From: Promineifilum sp.
GTDB lineage: Bacteria; Chloroflexota; Anaerolineae; Promineifilales; Promineifilaceae
NCBI GenBank assembly: GCA_020634335.1
Contig: JACKBY010000001.1
Location: 186,001-250,000, forward strand
DNA: 64,000 nucleotides
Reading direction: 5' to 3'
Part shown: positions 53,269-63,300 of the stretch, piece after piece
How the letters are laid out: each line of letters opens with the position of its first letter
Position numbering within the stretch: position 1 is the first letter of the stretch
Notes under the pieces: generated by a model
Seen by the model: only the letters and a program-made list of their open reading frames with translations
Told to the model about the DNA's origin: nothing
The model's database searches: none
Translations under genes and position numbers: made by a program

Positions 53269-54795
53269 CTACTGCCCTCTTGCCCGATACTGCAACGCCT
53301 CCGCCAGATGGGCCGGGCCGATGGCCTCGCTGCCGGCCAGGTCGGCAATCGTCCGGCCGACCTTCAGCACCCGGTGGAACCCCCGCGCGCTCAGGCTCAT
53401 CTGCGTCATGGCGCTTTTCATCAGCCGCGCGCCGGTCTCGTCCAGCGTGCAGAAGCGGCGTACCTCGCCCGGCCCCATGTCGGCGTTGGCGTAGAGATCC
53501 GTGCCGGTGAAGCGCGCCGCCTGCCGCGCGCGGGCCGCCTCCACGCGGACGCGCACCTCGGCCGAGCTTTCGCCGCGCCGCGTCGAGGCCAGCTTCTCGT
53601 ACTCCACGCGCGGCACCTCCACGTGCAGGTCGATGCGGTCCATCAGCGGCCCGCTGACCCGCTTCTGGTAGCGGGTGACCATGGCGCTGGAGCAGGTGCA
53701 GGCGCGGGTCGGGTCACCGTAGTAGCCGCAGGGGCACGGGTTCTGCGCGGCCACGAGCATGAAGTTGGCCGGGTAGGTAACGCTGCCCGTGGCGCGGCTG
53801 ATCGATACCTCGCGCGGCATACCCTCTAATGGCTGGCGCAGCACCTCGATCAGCCGCTCGCCGAACTCCGGCAGTTCGTCGAGGAACAGCACGCCGCGAT
53901 GGGCCAGCGAAATCTCGCCCGGTCGCGGCCATTGCCCGCCGCCCACCAGCCCGGCGTAGCTGATGGTGTGGTGGGGCGAGCGAAACGGCCGCGCTCGCAC
54001 GAGCGGTGTCTCGGCCGGCAGCATCCCGGCCACGCTGTAGATCTTGGTCACTTCCAGCGCCTCGTCGATGCCCATGCGCGGCAGGATGCCCGGCAGCGCC
54101 TTGGCGATGAGCGTCTTGCCCGCGCCCGGTGGCCCGGTGAGCAGGGCGTTGTGACCGCCGGCGGCACTAACCTCCATGGCCCGCTTGACGTGCTCCTGGC
54201 CCATGATGTCGGCGAAGTCGGTAGCGTAGTCCACCTCGCCGTCGAAGGCGGCGGCCAGATCGACGGTGACTGGCGTTAGCCGCTCCATGTCTGTCAGATG
54301 GCCCACCAGTTCGGCCAGGCTGCGCACGGCATAGACCTCGATATCGGGCATCAGCGCCGCCTCGGCCGCGTCGTCGGCGGGCACGAACAGGCGCTTCAGG
54401 CCGCGCTCGCGGGCCATAGCCGCCAGCGGCAGCACGCCCTTGGTGTGGCGCGTCGTGCCCTCCAGCGACAACTCGCCGAAGAACAGTGCCCCCTCGAGCA
54501 GGTTGGGCCAAATTTGCGAAGTGGCGGCCAGCACGCCGACGGCGATGGGCAGGTCGTAGGCCGGGCCTTCCTTGCGCAGGTCGGCCGGGGCCAGATTGAC
54601 GGTGATGCGGTGCAGGGGGAAGGTGTAGCCACTGTTCTTGATGGCGGCGTAGACCCGGTCGCGGCTCTCGCGCACGGCCGCGTCGGGCAGGCCCACCAGG
54701 GCGAAATACGGCTGTCCCTTGACGATATCGACCTCGACGTCGACCAGTTCCGCGTCCAGGCCGACGATGGCCGCACTGAGCACTTTGGCGAGCAT
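53269..54795 (-). CDS. comM: YifB/ComM family Mg-chelatase-like AAA+ ATPase
   Basis: 508 aa. N-terminal Lon-protease-like S5 fold (LAKVLSAAIVGLDAELVDVEVDIVKGQPYFALVGLPDAAVRESRDRVYAAIKNSGY), Mg-chelatase AAA+ core with Walker A LLTGPPGAGKTLIAKALPGILP, LDELPEFGERLIEVLRQPLEG, zinc-ribbon-like NPCPCGYYGDPTRACTC, and C-terminal domain RVLKVGRTIADLAGSEAIGPAHLAEALQYR. ComM is a branch-migration helicase that helps integrate DNA in natural transformation. Full length, all motifs intact. Confidence 0.95.
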   Translation of the reverse strand: MLAKVLSAAIVGLDAELVDVEVDIVKGQPYFALVGLPDAAVRESRDRVYAAIKNSGYTFPLHRITVNLAPADLRKEGPAYDLPIAVGVLAATSQIWPNLLEGALFFGELSLEGTTRHTKGVLPLAAMARERGLKRLFVPADDAAEAALMPDIEVYAVRSLAELVGHLTDMERLTPVTVDLAAAFDGEVDYATDFADIMGQEHVKRAMEVSAAGGHNALLTGPPGAGKTLIAKALPGILPRMGIDEALEVTKIYSVAGMLPAETPLVRARPFRSPHHTISYAGLVGGGQWPRPGEISLAHRGVLFLDELPEFGERLIEVLRQPLEGMPREVSISRATGSVTYPANFMLVAAQNPCPCGYYGDPTRACTCSSAMVTRYQKRVSGPLMDRIDLHVEVPRVEYEKLASTRRGESSAEVRVRVEAARARQAARFTGTDLYANADMGPGEVRRFCTLDETGARLMKSAMTQMSLSARGFHRVLKVGRTIADLAGSEAIGPAHLAEALQYRARGQ

Positions 54796-54856
54796 GCGGG
54801 CGATTATATCATTCGTTGTCGGGAAGGAAGAATTGTTGGTAGATGACCACAGGTAG

Positions 54857-54893
54857 AAGGTGGGGCGAGCGTCTCAGACGCCCGTCCCACCTT
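54857..54893. repeat. Palindromic intergenic element (GGTGGG...CCCACC type)
   Basis: AAGGTGGG / CCCACCTT outer arms and GCGTCT / AGACGC inner arms between comM and the delta-60 protein gene, followed by TTTT on the plus strand. It may act as a terminator but looks like a member of a dispersed hairpin repeat family. Confidence 0.55.
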
Positions 54894-54943
54894 TTGGTAA
54901 AATGACGGCAGATAGCTGGAGATTACTCGACTAGCGGCTCAGG

Positions 54944-56395
54944 TTAATCGCCGGACGCAGCCCCGCCCTGCACCAACGGTAGAAATGTCTGCGCCGCCGG
55001 GCCGTCGCCCAGGATGCGCGCCGTCACGAACTCATACAGCGTGTCACCGGAGACCAGTGTTTTGCCGTCAGGCTGCACGGTCAGATTGAAGATCAACCCC
55101 GCGCCGCCGGCCAGGGTGAGGCGCAGCAGACCGTTGTCGCCAAACGTCGCATCGGGCGTGCCGTCGGCGTGGTAGCGGCCGATGACGTTGCCGGGCGGCT
55201 CGTCGTCGCGATTGACGGGGGCGGCCAGCCGGTGGGCGGTGTGCGGCCCCAGGCGACCTGCCGCGTTCAAAGCCATCGCCATGGCCGATTCCTCGACCGG
55301 CATGTCCCGCCCGCCGAATACGATCCGGCCGACCCGATCGAAGTCCATCTCGAAGCATTCGTCATCCCGGCCGATGTCGATGATCACCTGGCCGCCGGTA
55401 CCGAAGCTCAGGTCTGGGTTGCCGTCGATGTCGAAGCGGTTGAGCGTGCAGTCCGCGCCGTCGGCCGCGGTCTGGTAACCCAGGATGAGCAGTTGGTTGT
55501 CCGGCGTCAGCAGGCTATGCTGGGCCAGCGCCCCCTGACCGTTGTTGTTCCACGACACGTAGCCGTCGCCGCCGCCGAAGGTCATATCGACTGAACCATC
55601 GGCTTGAATGCGGGCGATGTAACCCGCATCCTGCTCGCTGCTGAGCGGGTCGATGGCCGCGCCGAACACGCCCGCGACCAGGAACTTGCCGTCCGGCAGC
55701 AGCATCAGGTCCTGCATGAAATTCTCGGTTTCGCCCAGGTCGATCATGGCGACGCCGTCGACGCCGAACATTTCATCCGGCGTGCCGTCGGGATGAAAGC
55801 GAGCCAGGATCAGGTCCACGTCCTCCTCCAGGAAGATGACGCCGCCGACAACCAGCTTACCGTCCGGCTGGACGATAGCCCGGCCCGGCCAGGAGTAAGT
55901 CGGCCCCAGGTCGGAGCCGACCGTCGCCAGCCCGTCGTCGCTGAAGGCGGTGTCGAGCGTGCCGTCGGCGCGGTAGGCAGCGATGCCCAACTCGCACAGG
56001 AAGTAGTCGGCATCGCAGGTATCGCCCGCCACATAGAGGCCGCCATCGGGCCGCGCGACGGTAGCCCAGGCCACATCCACCAGCGTGGGATCATCGCTGA
56101 AGGCAGTGACCACCTTGCCGCCGTCGCCGAAGCCCGTGTCTAGCCGGCCGTCGGGCAGGTAGCGAACCACGGCGAAATCCCCCGGAACGCCGGCCCACCC
56201 GGCGACGACATATTTACCGCTGTCAGTGAGCACGTGGGCGTTAAGCCAATCCTCGTCGTCGGTGATGGCATCCAGGGTCTCACCGGCATCGCCCCACGTC
56301 GGGTCCAGGTCGCCGGACCTGGCCCGAACGTAGCCTAGTGCCAGGGTGAAAACGCCCACCATTACAACGAACAACAACATAACTAATTTTTTCAT
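54944..56395 (-). CDS. Secreted delta-60 repeat protein
   Basis: 483 aa from ATG 56395 (AGGAGAC 5 bases upstream; longer in-frame starts are less likely). Signal peptide MKKLVMLLFVVMVGVFTLALGYVRA. About six to seven delta-60 repeats follow, each of the kind LDPTWGDAG...DFAVVRYLPDGRLDTGFGDGGKVV...QPDGKLVVGG: GTLDTAFSDDGLATV, GTPDEMFGVDGVAMI, GSVDMTFGGGDGYVS, GNPDLSFGTGGQVII, GTPDATFGDNGLLRL. They form a beta-propeller. Extracellular, function unknown. Ends with a short hydrophobic, choice-of-anchor-like tail (ARILGDGPAAQTFLPLVQGG). Confidence 0.9.
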   Translation of the reverse strand: MKKLVMLLFVVMVGVFTLALGYVRARSGDLDPTWGDAGETLDAITDDEDWLNAHVLTDSGKYVVAGWAGVPGDFAVVRYLPDGRLDTGFGDGGKVVTAFSDDPTLVDVAWATVARPDGGLYVAGDTCDADYFLCELGIAAYRADGTLDTAFSDDGLATVGSDLGPTYSWPGRAIVQPDGKLVVGGVIFLEEDVDLILARFHPDGTPDEMFGVDGVAMIDLGETENFMQDLMLLPDGKFLVAGVFGAAIDPLSSEQDAGYIARIQADGSVDMTFGGGDGYVSWNNNGQGALAQHSLLTPDNQLLILGYQTAADGADCTLNRFDIDGNPDLSFGTGGQVIIDIGRDDECFEMDFDRVGRIVFGGRDMPVEESAMAMALNAAGRLGPHTAHRLAAPVNRDDEPPGNVIGRYHADGTPDATFGDNGLLRLTLAGGAGLIFNLTVQPDGKTLVSGDTLYEFVTARILGDGPAAQTFLPLVQGGAASGD

Positions 56396-56545
56396 AACAA
56401 GTCTCCTGATTTTCATGATTTGTGAACAAGCGCCCCCACAAACACTCTCCTGCAATTACACAACACTAGCTCATCTCATCACGCTCCTGGTTTGGATCGA
56501 TCAGCGGGTTTAAGGTTCCCTCTTATCCCTCGTTCCCGGCTAATT

Positions 56546-56944
56546 CTATGGCGCATACGCCGCCGTCAATTCCAACTGGATATTGTCCGGGTCGCGCACG
56601 ACCATGACGTAGATGCCGAAGCCGCTACCCAGATCCGCGATCCTGCCGTGGGTAATGCCGTGCGCGTCAAAGGAGGCCGCCGCGGCCTCCAGTTCCGCCA
56701 GCCCACCCACGTGGAAGCTGACGTGGTCCAGCCCGATGCGATTCTCGCTGAAGCGGTCGTCATCGGGGACGGGCGCGTCCGGGTCGGACGGCAGGGTTAC
56801 GCCGAGGATAAAGTGGCCGTTGGTGAACAACCGAAGCGACCCCAGATCGACCAGCGGCTGGAAGCCGAGGTGTCGCGTATAGAAGTTGGCACTGCGGGCC
56901 AGATCCGAAACCGTTAGCGTGATGTGATGGATGTTGTTGATCAT
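56546..56944 (-). CDS. VOC (glyoxalase/bleomycin-resistance) superfamily protein
   Basis: 132 aa from ATG 56944 (MINNIHHITLTVSDLARSANFY). Two beta-alpha-beta-beta-beta modules: first HHITLTVSDLARSANFYTRHLGFQPLV with a metal-site His; second GLDHVSFHVGGLAELEAAAASFDAHGI ... GSGFGIYVMVVRDPDNIQLELTA with the second His and Glu. Metal-dependent dioxygenase, isomerase or binding protein; substrate unknown. It is divergent from the BTAD regulator gene, which may control it. Confidence 0.9.
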   Translation of the reverse strand: MINNIHHITLTVSDLARSANFYTRHLGFQPLVDLGSLRLFTNGHFILGVTLPSDPDAPVPDDDRFSENRIGLDHVSFHVGGLAELEAAAASFDAHGITHGRIADLGSGFGIYVMVVRDPDNIQLELTAAYAP

Positions 56945-57106
56945 GAGCGGGGTCAAAGAGATCGTCCTCCCTTGAGCCATTTCTGTGGCTCATTCCTGCG
57001 GGAACCGCTGGACTGGAATAAGCGATACTCTAACAACCCATCGCAAAGAAAACGCAAAAGCTGTTATACTATTGCCCCTTCATCCAGTTGGAGATCAGAG
57101 GAGATA

Positions 57107-60100
57107 ATGGGACGCTTAGCCCTTTCTTTGCTTGGCCCCATGTGGGTCACACAGGGTTCCCGCGCGGTTGCCGGCTTCGAGTATGACAAGGTGCGTGCTC
57201 TGCTGGTCTATTTGGCGCTGGAGGCCGACCGGCCGCACCGCCGCGAGATGCTGGCCGGGCTGCTATGGCCGGAGCAACCGGAGAAAGCCGCCCGCGACAG
57301 TTTGCGAAACGCTCTGGCTACATTGCGCCAGGCCATCGGCGATGCCGACGCCGACCCGCCCTACCTGTTCATCACCCGCGAAGCCGTTCAGTTCAACGCC
57401 GACAGCGACTTTGTGCTGGATGTCGCCGAGGTTAAGCGCTGGCTTGAACAGGCCGGCCGCCACCGGCATCGCAATCCCGAGACTTGTCGAATATGCGCCG
57501 CCTGGCGTCGCGAGGCGGCCGGCCTGTATCGCGGCCCGCTGCTGGCCCAGTTCTCCCTGCCCGACAGCCCGGAATTTGAATATTGGCTGCTGAATGAGCG
57601 CGAGCAATTGCACCGGGTCGTTATGGGCACTTTCCAGCGCCTGGCCGATTATTCCTTGCTGAGAGACGAAAACGACGCGGCGCACTTTTTCGCGGGACGG
57701 CAACTCGCCTACGAACCGTGGCATGAAGGCGCGCACCGGCAGGCCATGCGCGCGCTGGCCGCCAAAGGCGACCGCAGCGCGGCCCTGATGCAGTATCAGG
57801 CCTGCGTCCGGGCGCTCGACGAAGAACTGGGCGTGAAGCCGGAGGCGGAGACCATCCTGCTTTTTGATCGGATTCGTGACGGCGTTCCGCTACCGGAACG
57901 CTCCACGCATACCGTTGCCGCGCCAACCGCGCCGCTGATCGGCCGCGAGCGTGACCTGGCGCGGCTGGGTCGCCGGCTGGCCGACCCCGACGTGCGCCTG
58001 ATCACGATCGTGGGGTTGGGCGGGATCGGCAAGACGAGTCTGGCGCGCGAAGCGGGCGGGCAGTTCAGCCATGATTTTACCGACGGCGCGATCTTCGTCT
58101 CGCTCGTTACGGCTGTCGAGCCGTCCGATGTTTTTCCGGCTATTGCCGCGGCGGCCGGCTTGAGGCTTGAGCCTTCGTCGTCCCCCCTGACACAGGTAGG
58201 CAACTACCTGCGTTCGCGCGAGTTGTTGCTGATTCTGGACAATTTCGAGCACCTGACCGCCGGGGCAAGCCTGCTGATCGACCTGATGGCCGCCGCGCCG
58301 CGCCTCGTCCTGCTTGTCACTTCTCGCCAGCGACTGGGCCTGTCTGTCGAATGGCTGTATGAGTTGCGGGGGCTGGATTTTCCGGCCGAAAACGCCACGC
58401 ATCCCCTGGCCGAATTCGCCGCCCTCCAGCTATTTGCGCGGCGGGTCAGGCAGGAGCGCGGCAACTTTGCTCTGGTGTCCTCCGAGGCGCTCGCCGCGGC
58501 CGATATCTGCCGCCTGGTGCAGGGCATGCCGCTGGCAATCGAACTGGCAGCGGCCGCCGCGGGTGTCCGGTCGACGGCCGAGATCGCCCGACAACTGCAC
58601 GTTGGGCTGGATGCTCTGGCGGTCGAATGGGCCGATCTGCCGCTGCGCCATCGATCCCTCCAGGCGCTGATCGATTGGAGCTACGACCTGCTGTCGCCGG
58701 TTGAACAACGCCTGCTGCGGCGGCTATCGGTCTTCGCAGGTGGGTTCACGCTGGAGGCGGCCGAGATGATTTGCGATGAAGAAAACGAAGGCAATGTGCC
58801 GGGATCGCTCACAAAATTGGTGAACAATTCGCTGGTCGTGGTAGACCGCGCGCCGGGGCGGGAAACCCGCTACGACCTGCACGAGATGATCCGGCAGTAC
58901 GCGTTGGCAAAGCTGGTTGAGGAAGGCGCGGAGGAGCGGCTGCGGGGGCGGCATGGGGCGTTTTTCTGCCGCCTGGCGGAGGAAGCCGAGCCTCGGCTTT
59001 ATAGCGGCGAACAAATGGCCTGGCTCGACCGCCTGGACGCGGAGCATGATAACTTGCGGGCCGCCCTGGATTGGTCTTTCAACAGCCAAGCGGCCGATGT
59101 TGAGTATGGCCTGCGATTGGCGGCGGCTCTGACCTACTATTGGGAAATTCGCGGTCTTGGACTGGAAGGGGGGCTCCGGCTGGCATCCGCGCTGGAAAAG
59201 ATAGGCGATGCCGCCATTCCCCTTCAGGCCCTCCTTTACCTGCGCGCCGGCAGTTTTTGGATTGGATGGGAAAATGAAAAAGTTGCGCTTTGTGCAAGGA
59301 AAAGTCTGGCCTTGTTCCAAAAGATTGGGGATGAAAAGGGCATCGCCTGGGCGATAAGGTTACAGGGGAACCTTAACTATGATCAGGGAGATCGCGAACA
59401 GGCTGTTCCCCTCCTTGAACAGAGTTTGAAGTTGGCCGGGAAGTTGGACGATAGAGCGCTGATAACATGGAATTACCATATTCTGGGCTGGATAGCGGTG
59501 GTGAGAGCAGACTATTCTGAAGCGGCGAATGTGGGCGATCGAGGATTGGCCTTGGCGTATGAAACAGGCGACGGACGAGCGCAAACCAGTTTATTGTTCC
59601 TGTTGGGGGAAACGGCCAACAGACAGGGTGAATTTGCGCGGGCCGAAGCGCTCTACTCGCAGGCTTTGATCATCGCTCGAAACTTGAAGGACAGTTTAAT
59701 TGCTGCTCGAATACTCAACCAAACAGGAGAAGCGGCGCGTCGCCAAAAAAAGTATATCCAGGCGGAAGCCTCCTACCTGGAATGTCTGGCAATTTTTCGG
59801 GATGTTCATGGTTGGGAAAAATTAGCGGTTCCACTCTCAAATCTGGGGCACGTCGCCGTTCGCCGGGGCGATCCAGGACGCGCGGTGCATTACTTTCAGG
59901 AAAGTATCGAGAGCGATGAAGAGATTTCCACCTGGAATATATGGGGCATGGGAGTAGTGGCGGCCGCCCTGGGTAGGCCCAGGCAGGCCGCCCGGCTATA
60001 CGCGGTCGTCGACAAGCTGGTCGAGGCCGACATCAGAAATATAGTCTACCGGGAGGATCGAGAAGACTTCCGGCGGGACGTGGACTCCGTGCGCGAGCAA

Positions 60101-60187
60101 TTGGACGAAGCGAGTTTCACCGCCGCCTGGGCTGAGGGCCGGGCCATGTCGCCGGAGGAGGCCATCGCCTACGCTCTAAAAGGTTAG
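57107..60187 (+). CDS. BTAD/AfsR-type regulator with NB-ARC and TPR domains
   Basis: 1026 aa from ATG 57107 (AGGAG upstream; longer in-frame starts read through the divergent gene). N-terminal OmpR-like winged helix (ALSLLGPMWVTQGSRAVAGFEYDKVRALLVYLALEADRPHRREMLAGLLWP), BTAD helical domain (~100-250), NB-ARC ATPase with Walker A TIVGLGGIGKTSLAREA (~299-315), GLLP-like AIELAAAAAGVRS, then about ten TPR-type helical pairs to the C-terminus (AEALYSQALIIARNLKDSLIAARILNQTGEAARRQKKY; AVPLSNLGHVAVRRGDPGRAVHYFQES). An inducer-activated transcription factor of SARP/LAL type. A TATACT -10-like element lies at 57065-57070. Confidence 0.93.
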   Translation: MGRLALSLLGPMWVTQGSRAVAGFEYDKVRALLVYLALEADRPHRREMLAGLLWPEQPEKAARDSLRNALATLRQAIGDADADPPYLFITREAVQFNADSDFVLDVAEVKRWLEQAGRHRHRNPETCRICAAWRREAAGLYRGPLLAQFSLPDSPEFEYWLLNEREQLHRVVMGTFQRLADYSLLRDENDAAHFFAGRQLAYEPWHEGAHRQAMRALAAKGDRSAALMQYQACVRALDEELGVKPEAETILLFDRIRDGVPLPERSTHTVAAPTAPLIGRERDLARLGRRLADPDVRLITIVGLGGIGKTSLAREAGGQFSHDFTDGAIFVSLVTAVEPSDVFPAIAAAAGLRLEPSSSPLTQVGNYLRSRELLLILDNFEHLTAGASLLIDLMAAAPRLVLLVTSRQRLGLSVEWLYELRGLDFPAENATHPLAEFAALQLFARRVRQERGNFALVSSEALAAADICRLVQGMPLAIELAAAAAGVRSTAEIARQLHVGLDALAVEWADLPLRHRSLQALIDWSYDLLSPVEQRLLRRLSVFAGGFTLEAAEMICDEENEGNVPGSLTKLVNNSLVVVDRAPGRETRYDLHEMIRQYALAKLVEEGAEERLRGRHGAFFCRLAEEAEPRLYSGEQMAWLDRLDAEHDNLRAALDWSFNSQAADVEYGLRLAAALTYYWEIRGLGLEGGLRLASALEKIGDAAIPLQALLYLRAGSFWIGWENEKVALCARKSLALFQKIGDEKGIAWAIRLQGNLNYDQGDREQAVPLLEQSLKLAGKLDDRALITWNYHILGWIAVVRADYSEAANVGDRGLALAYETGDGRAQTSLLFLLGETANRQGEFARAEALYSQALIIARNLKDSLIAARILNQTGEAARRQKKYIQAEASYLECLAIFRDVHGWEKLAVPLSNLGHVAVRRGDPGRAVHYFQESIESDEEISTWNIWGMGVVAAALGRPRQAARLYAVVDKLVEADIRNIVYREDREDFRRDVDSVREQLDEASFTAAWAEGRAMSPEEAIAYALKG

Positions 60188-60209
60188 AACGCGGATGACA
60201 GGGGGGAGA

Positions 60210-60359
60210 GAATCCACAGATTTTGCGGATTTCACAGATTGGGAAGAGAGCAGGAGCAAGGAAGCGGGGGTGGGGGAGACCCAGTCTCCACCTTGCCCCG
60301 TGCTATCCTTGCTGTCGCTCTCCTAACAAATCTGTGTCATCTGCGTTATCTGTGGATTC
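60210..60359. repeat. Long-range inverted repeat in intergenic region
   Basis: GAATCCACAGAT (60210-60221) and ATCTGTGGATTC (60348-60359) are perfect 12-bp inverted arms, with weaker symmetry inside (TTCACAGATT against AAATCTGTG). They flank a 126-base centre that contains GGGGGAGACCCAGTCTCCACC-type short repeats. No ORF. It resembles dispersed, non-autonomous palindromic elements (MITE-like). It also separates the two convergent genes. Confidence 0.55.
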
Positions 60360-60377
60360 TTCTCCTTCTCCCTTCTC

Positions 60378-63300
60378 CTACGGCTTGGCGACGACGGACA
60401 TGTAAAGCAGCCACTCCGTCGGGGCGTCGTAGAGGATCGTATCCATCTGCCCCATGCCGCTCTGGCTGACGTTGCCCGCTTTGTCGCGGAACTGCACGTA
60501 GACGGTGGCCGTCTCGCCGGGCTCCACGTCGCCCAGGTCCCAGTTGTTGACCGTGGCCTGGAACGGCCGCCAGCCCACCCCGCTGAAGTCGGGCGTGTTG
60601 CTCAGGCGCATCTCCAGCTCGTTCAGCGGCGTGCCCGGCGGGTTGTCGCTCGGCCCGCCGTCGGACTCATCGCCGCTGTCGTCGGCCGAGAGCGTCAACG
60701 TCACCTTCAGGCTGTCGGTCGTCTCGTCGCCGCCATTGATCAGCACGCTGCCGCCCGGCGCGTAGGGGTCATTGCTGGCCTTCGCCGGCCCGGTCGGCTC
60801 CGATACACCCTGGCCCTGCTCGCCGCCCGTGCCCTCCCCGGTGGGGATCAGCAGGTACTCGTAGCTCTGGCCGGGGGTCACGTCCTGATCGACGTGCTCG
60901 TTGTCCTGATCTTTCTGCTTGATGAGCAGCCACGGCCCGGTCGGGTTGCCGTTGCCGTCCACCATGCGGCGGTAGATGTCCACCCACAGCAGCCTGCCCT
61001 GCAATAGCGGCCCCCACCAGATGTGGATGACCGGCTTTTGCAAGACTAACTCCGGCCGCACGTGAACGCTGCCCAAACCCCGCACGCGGTCGTCGGTCGG
61101 GTCATGGGGGTCTTGCCCGTTGGGATCGATCTCGCAGCCCTTCACCTCGCTGCCGTCGCGCTCGCCGCCGTCGTCGGTGTCGGGGTCGTGGGGGTCGGTG
61201 CCTTGTTTGAACTCGCAATAGTTAGACAGGTTGTCCATGTCCGGGTCGCCGTCGGGGTCATCGACCTCGTTCTCCTTCTCCCAACAGTCGGGCAGGCGGT
61301 TGCCATTCTCATCGCCGCAGGCCGTCAGGGCGAAGCTGCCCTGCGCCTCGCGCCGGATGTCACCGCTAACGCCGATGACCGTTACCAGATAGGAACCGAC
61401 TTGCTCCGGCGCTTCGCCTTCCACCGGCGGATTGTCGGGGGCCGGCTGGTCGCCAAAGCTGGTCACCTGGTAGGTATTGCCGTAGACGCCGTCGTCCGGC
61501 TCGCCGTCGCCGTGCACGCCGTCGTCATAGAGGATGACCTCGTTCAGCAGGCCATTGGGCGCGCGCACCATGGCTCGCACGTCGGCCCCCAGCACCGGCT
61601 TGTCCGGCCCGACGAACGTCGCCACCAGCGGCACCTTCGTGCCCTGGTTCATTTCATCCACCGGCTTGCCGACGAAGAGGTACAGCTCCACCTGGCTCTC
61701 GGCCGTGGTGCTGACGAAGAATTCCTGATCCAGCCCGTAGACGAACAACTTCCAATAGCCCGGCTTGGGGCCGAAGACGCGCAAGACCGAGTTGGTGAAA
61801 TACTTCGAATCGCTATCTTCGTCAGGTATCACCGGGTTGCCGTCCGGATCGAACAGTTCATAGTTGAAATTGTCGGTCGGCTTCTGCCAGGCCACGGAGA
61901 TGACCAGTTCGGTGCTCGTCTCGTCCACGAAGAACTCGTAGTACTCTTGCTGCTCATTATCGCGCACGATCTCCCAGGGCATCCGTTGCCGCCCAGCCAC
62001 CTGGGTCGCCTTGTTGTCGTAGACGCGGCTGAGGTTGTTCTGCCAACTCAGGAAATCGGCCGTGACTGCCCCCGGCGATAGAGCCGGTGGGGCGATGGGC
62101 ACAGTGCCACTGCTGTCGGCGTAGTCGTAGCTGCCACCGGGCACGGACGCGGCAATCTGCTGCATCAATATCTCGTTGGCCTGCGGCCCCAGGGCAATAC
62201 TGTGGATGGCGCAGCCGTTGTCCACCACGCCGGCCTGCACGTCGGCCCAGGATTCGGGTTCGTTCTGATAGCCGTCGCTGAGCAGGATGAAGCTGCACAG
62301 GTTGGCAGGGATGCCGTGGGCGTCGTGCTCGTCGGCCGCGGTGCGCATGCCGTCGCCAATCGAGGTCAGATTCAGCGGCACCTCGGCGGCGATGGCGTCC
62401 TCGATGTCTTGCCGGTGGCCGCCCACGTTCAGCTGGGCCAGCGGTTCCCGCAGATCGGCGTCGGTATCGAAGGCCACGTAGCCGGCCTGGTCGTCGCCGG
62501 CCAGTTCGTTGACGAACAGATTGGCCGCGTTGCGTGCCGCCTGAATCTTGTTGGCCGTCGTCATGCTGCCGGAGCGGTCGAGCACGATCATGACGTCCTG
62601 CGTGCGCTTCACGTAGAGCACGGCGCTGTTCTCGGTGTCGCTCTGTGGCCCCAGGCTGACGATGAGGTCATAGAACTGGCCGTTCTGCGCGCCGTCGGTG
62701 TTCTTGGGCGGGCGCACCAGCAGCCAGTAGTCGTCTTGCACGTAGGCGCTGTTGATGATCGTCGCCGGCAACAGCGGCCCGCCGCCGGCCAGGCGCAGTT
62801 GGACAGTGAAATCGCTCGCCAACAGGCCGGCCACGCTGCTGCCGTCGGCTCCCTGAACCCGCAGCCGGACGATCATCTTGCGCGGGTTGTTGGCATTGCC
62901 CACCATCTCGGCCGCGGCCGACGTGGGGCTTTTGATGATCAGCGTCGGGTCGACGCAGCCCCGGCCCACGTCGACTGTGCCCGACTGGTCGACGGCCGAG
63001 ACGATGCCCACGGCCCGATCCAGGTCGGCCGTGCGCACCGTTCGCGCCCAGTTGTTGCTCCAGCTCGTCCAGCGGTTTTGCAGCACGCCGCCGTCGACGG
63101 TCATAACACTGAAGCCGAAGTTTGTGCCGTTGCCGTCGAAACTGAAGGTAGTGTAGTCGCACTGCGAGGCCGGATTGAACTCCCAATAGCGCGACGAGCG
63201 CGGGTTCATCGACGTCGTGACGGTGCTGAAAGACGGGCCGGTCGTGATGACCGAATGACCGCTGAGGCCGCTGGTATTGTTGCGAATCTCGTTGTCCAGG

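Noticed and set aside
61062..62081. 339-codon plus-strand ORF opposite the VWA protein
   Set aside because: Shadow of the repeat-rich coding strand; residues are dominated by Val/Ala/His/Arg without a domain.
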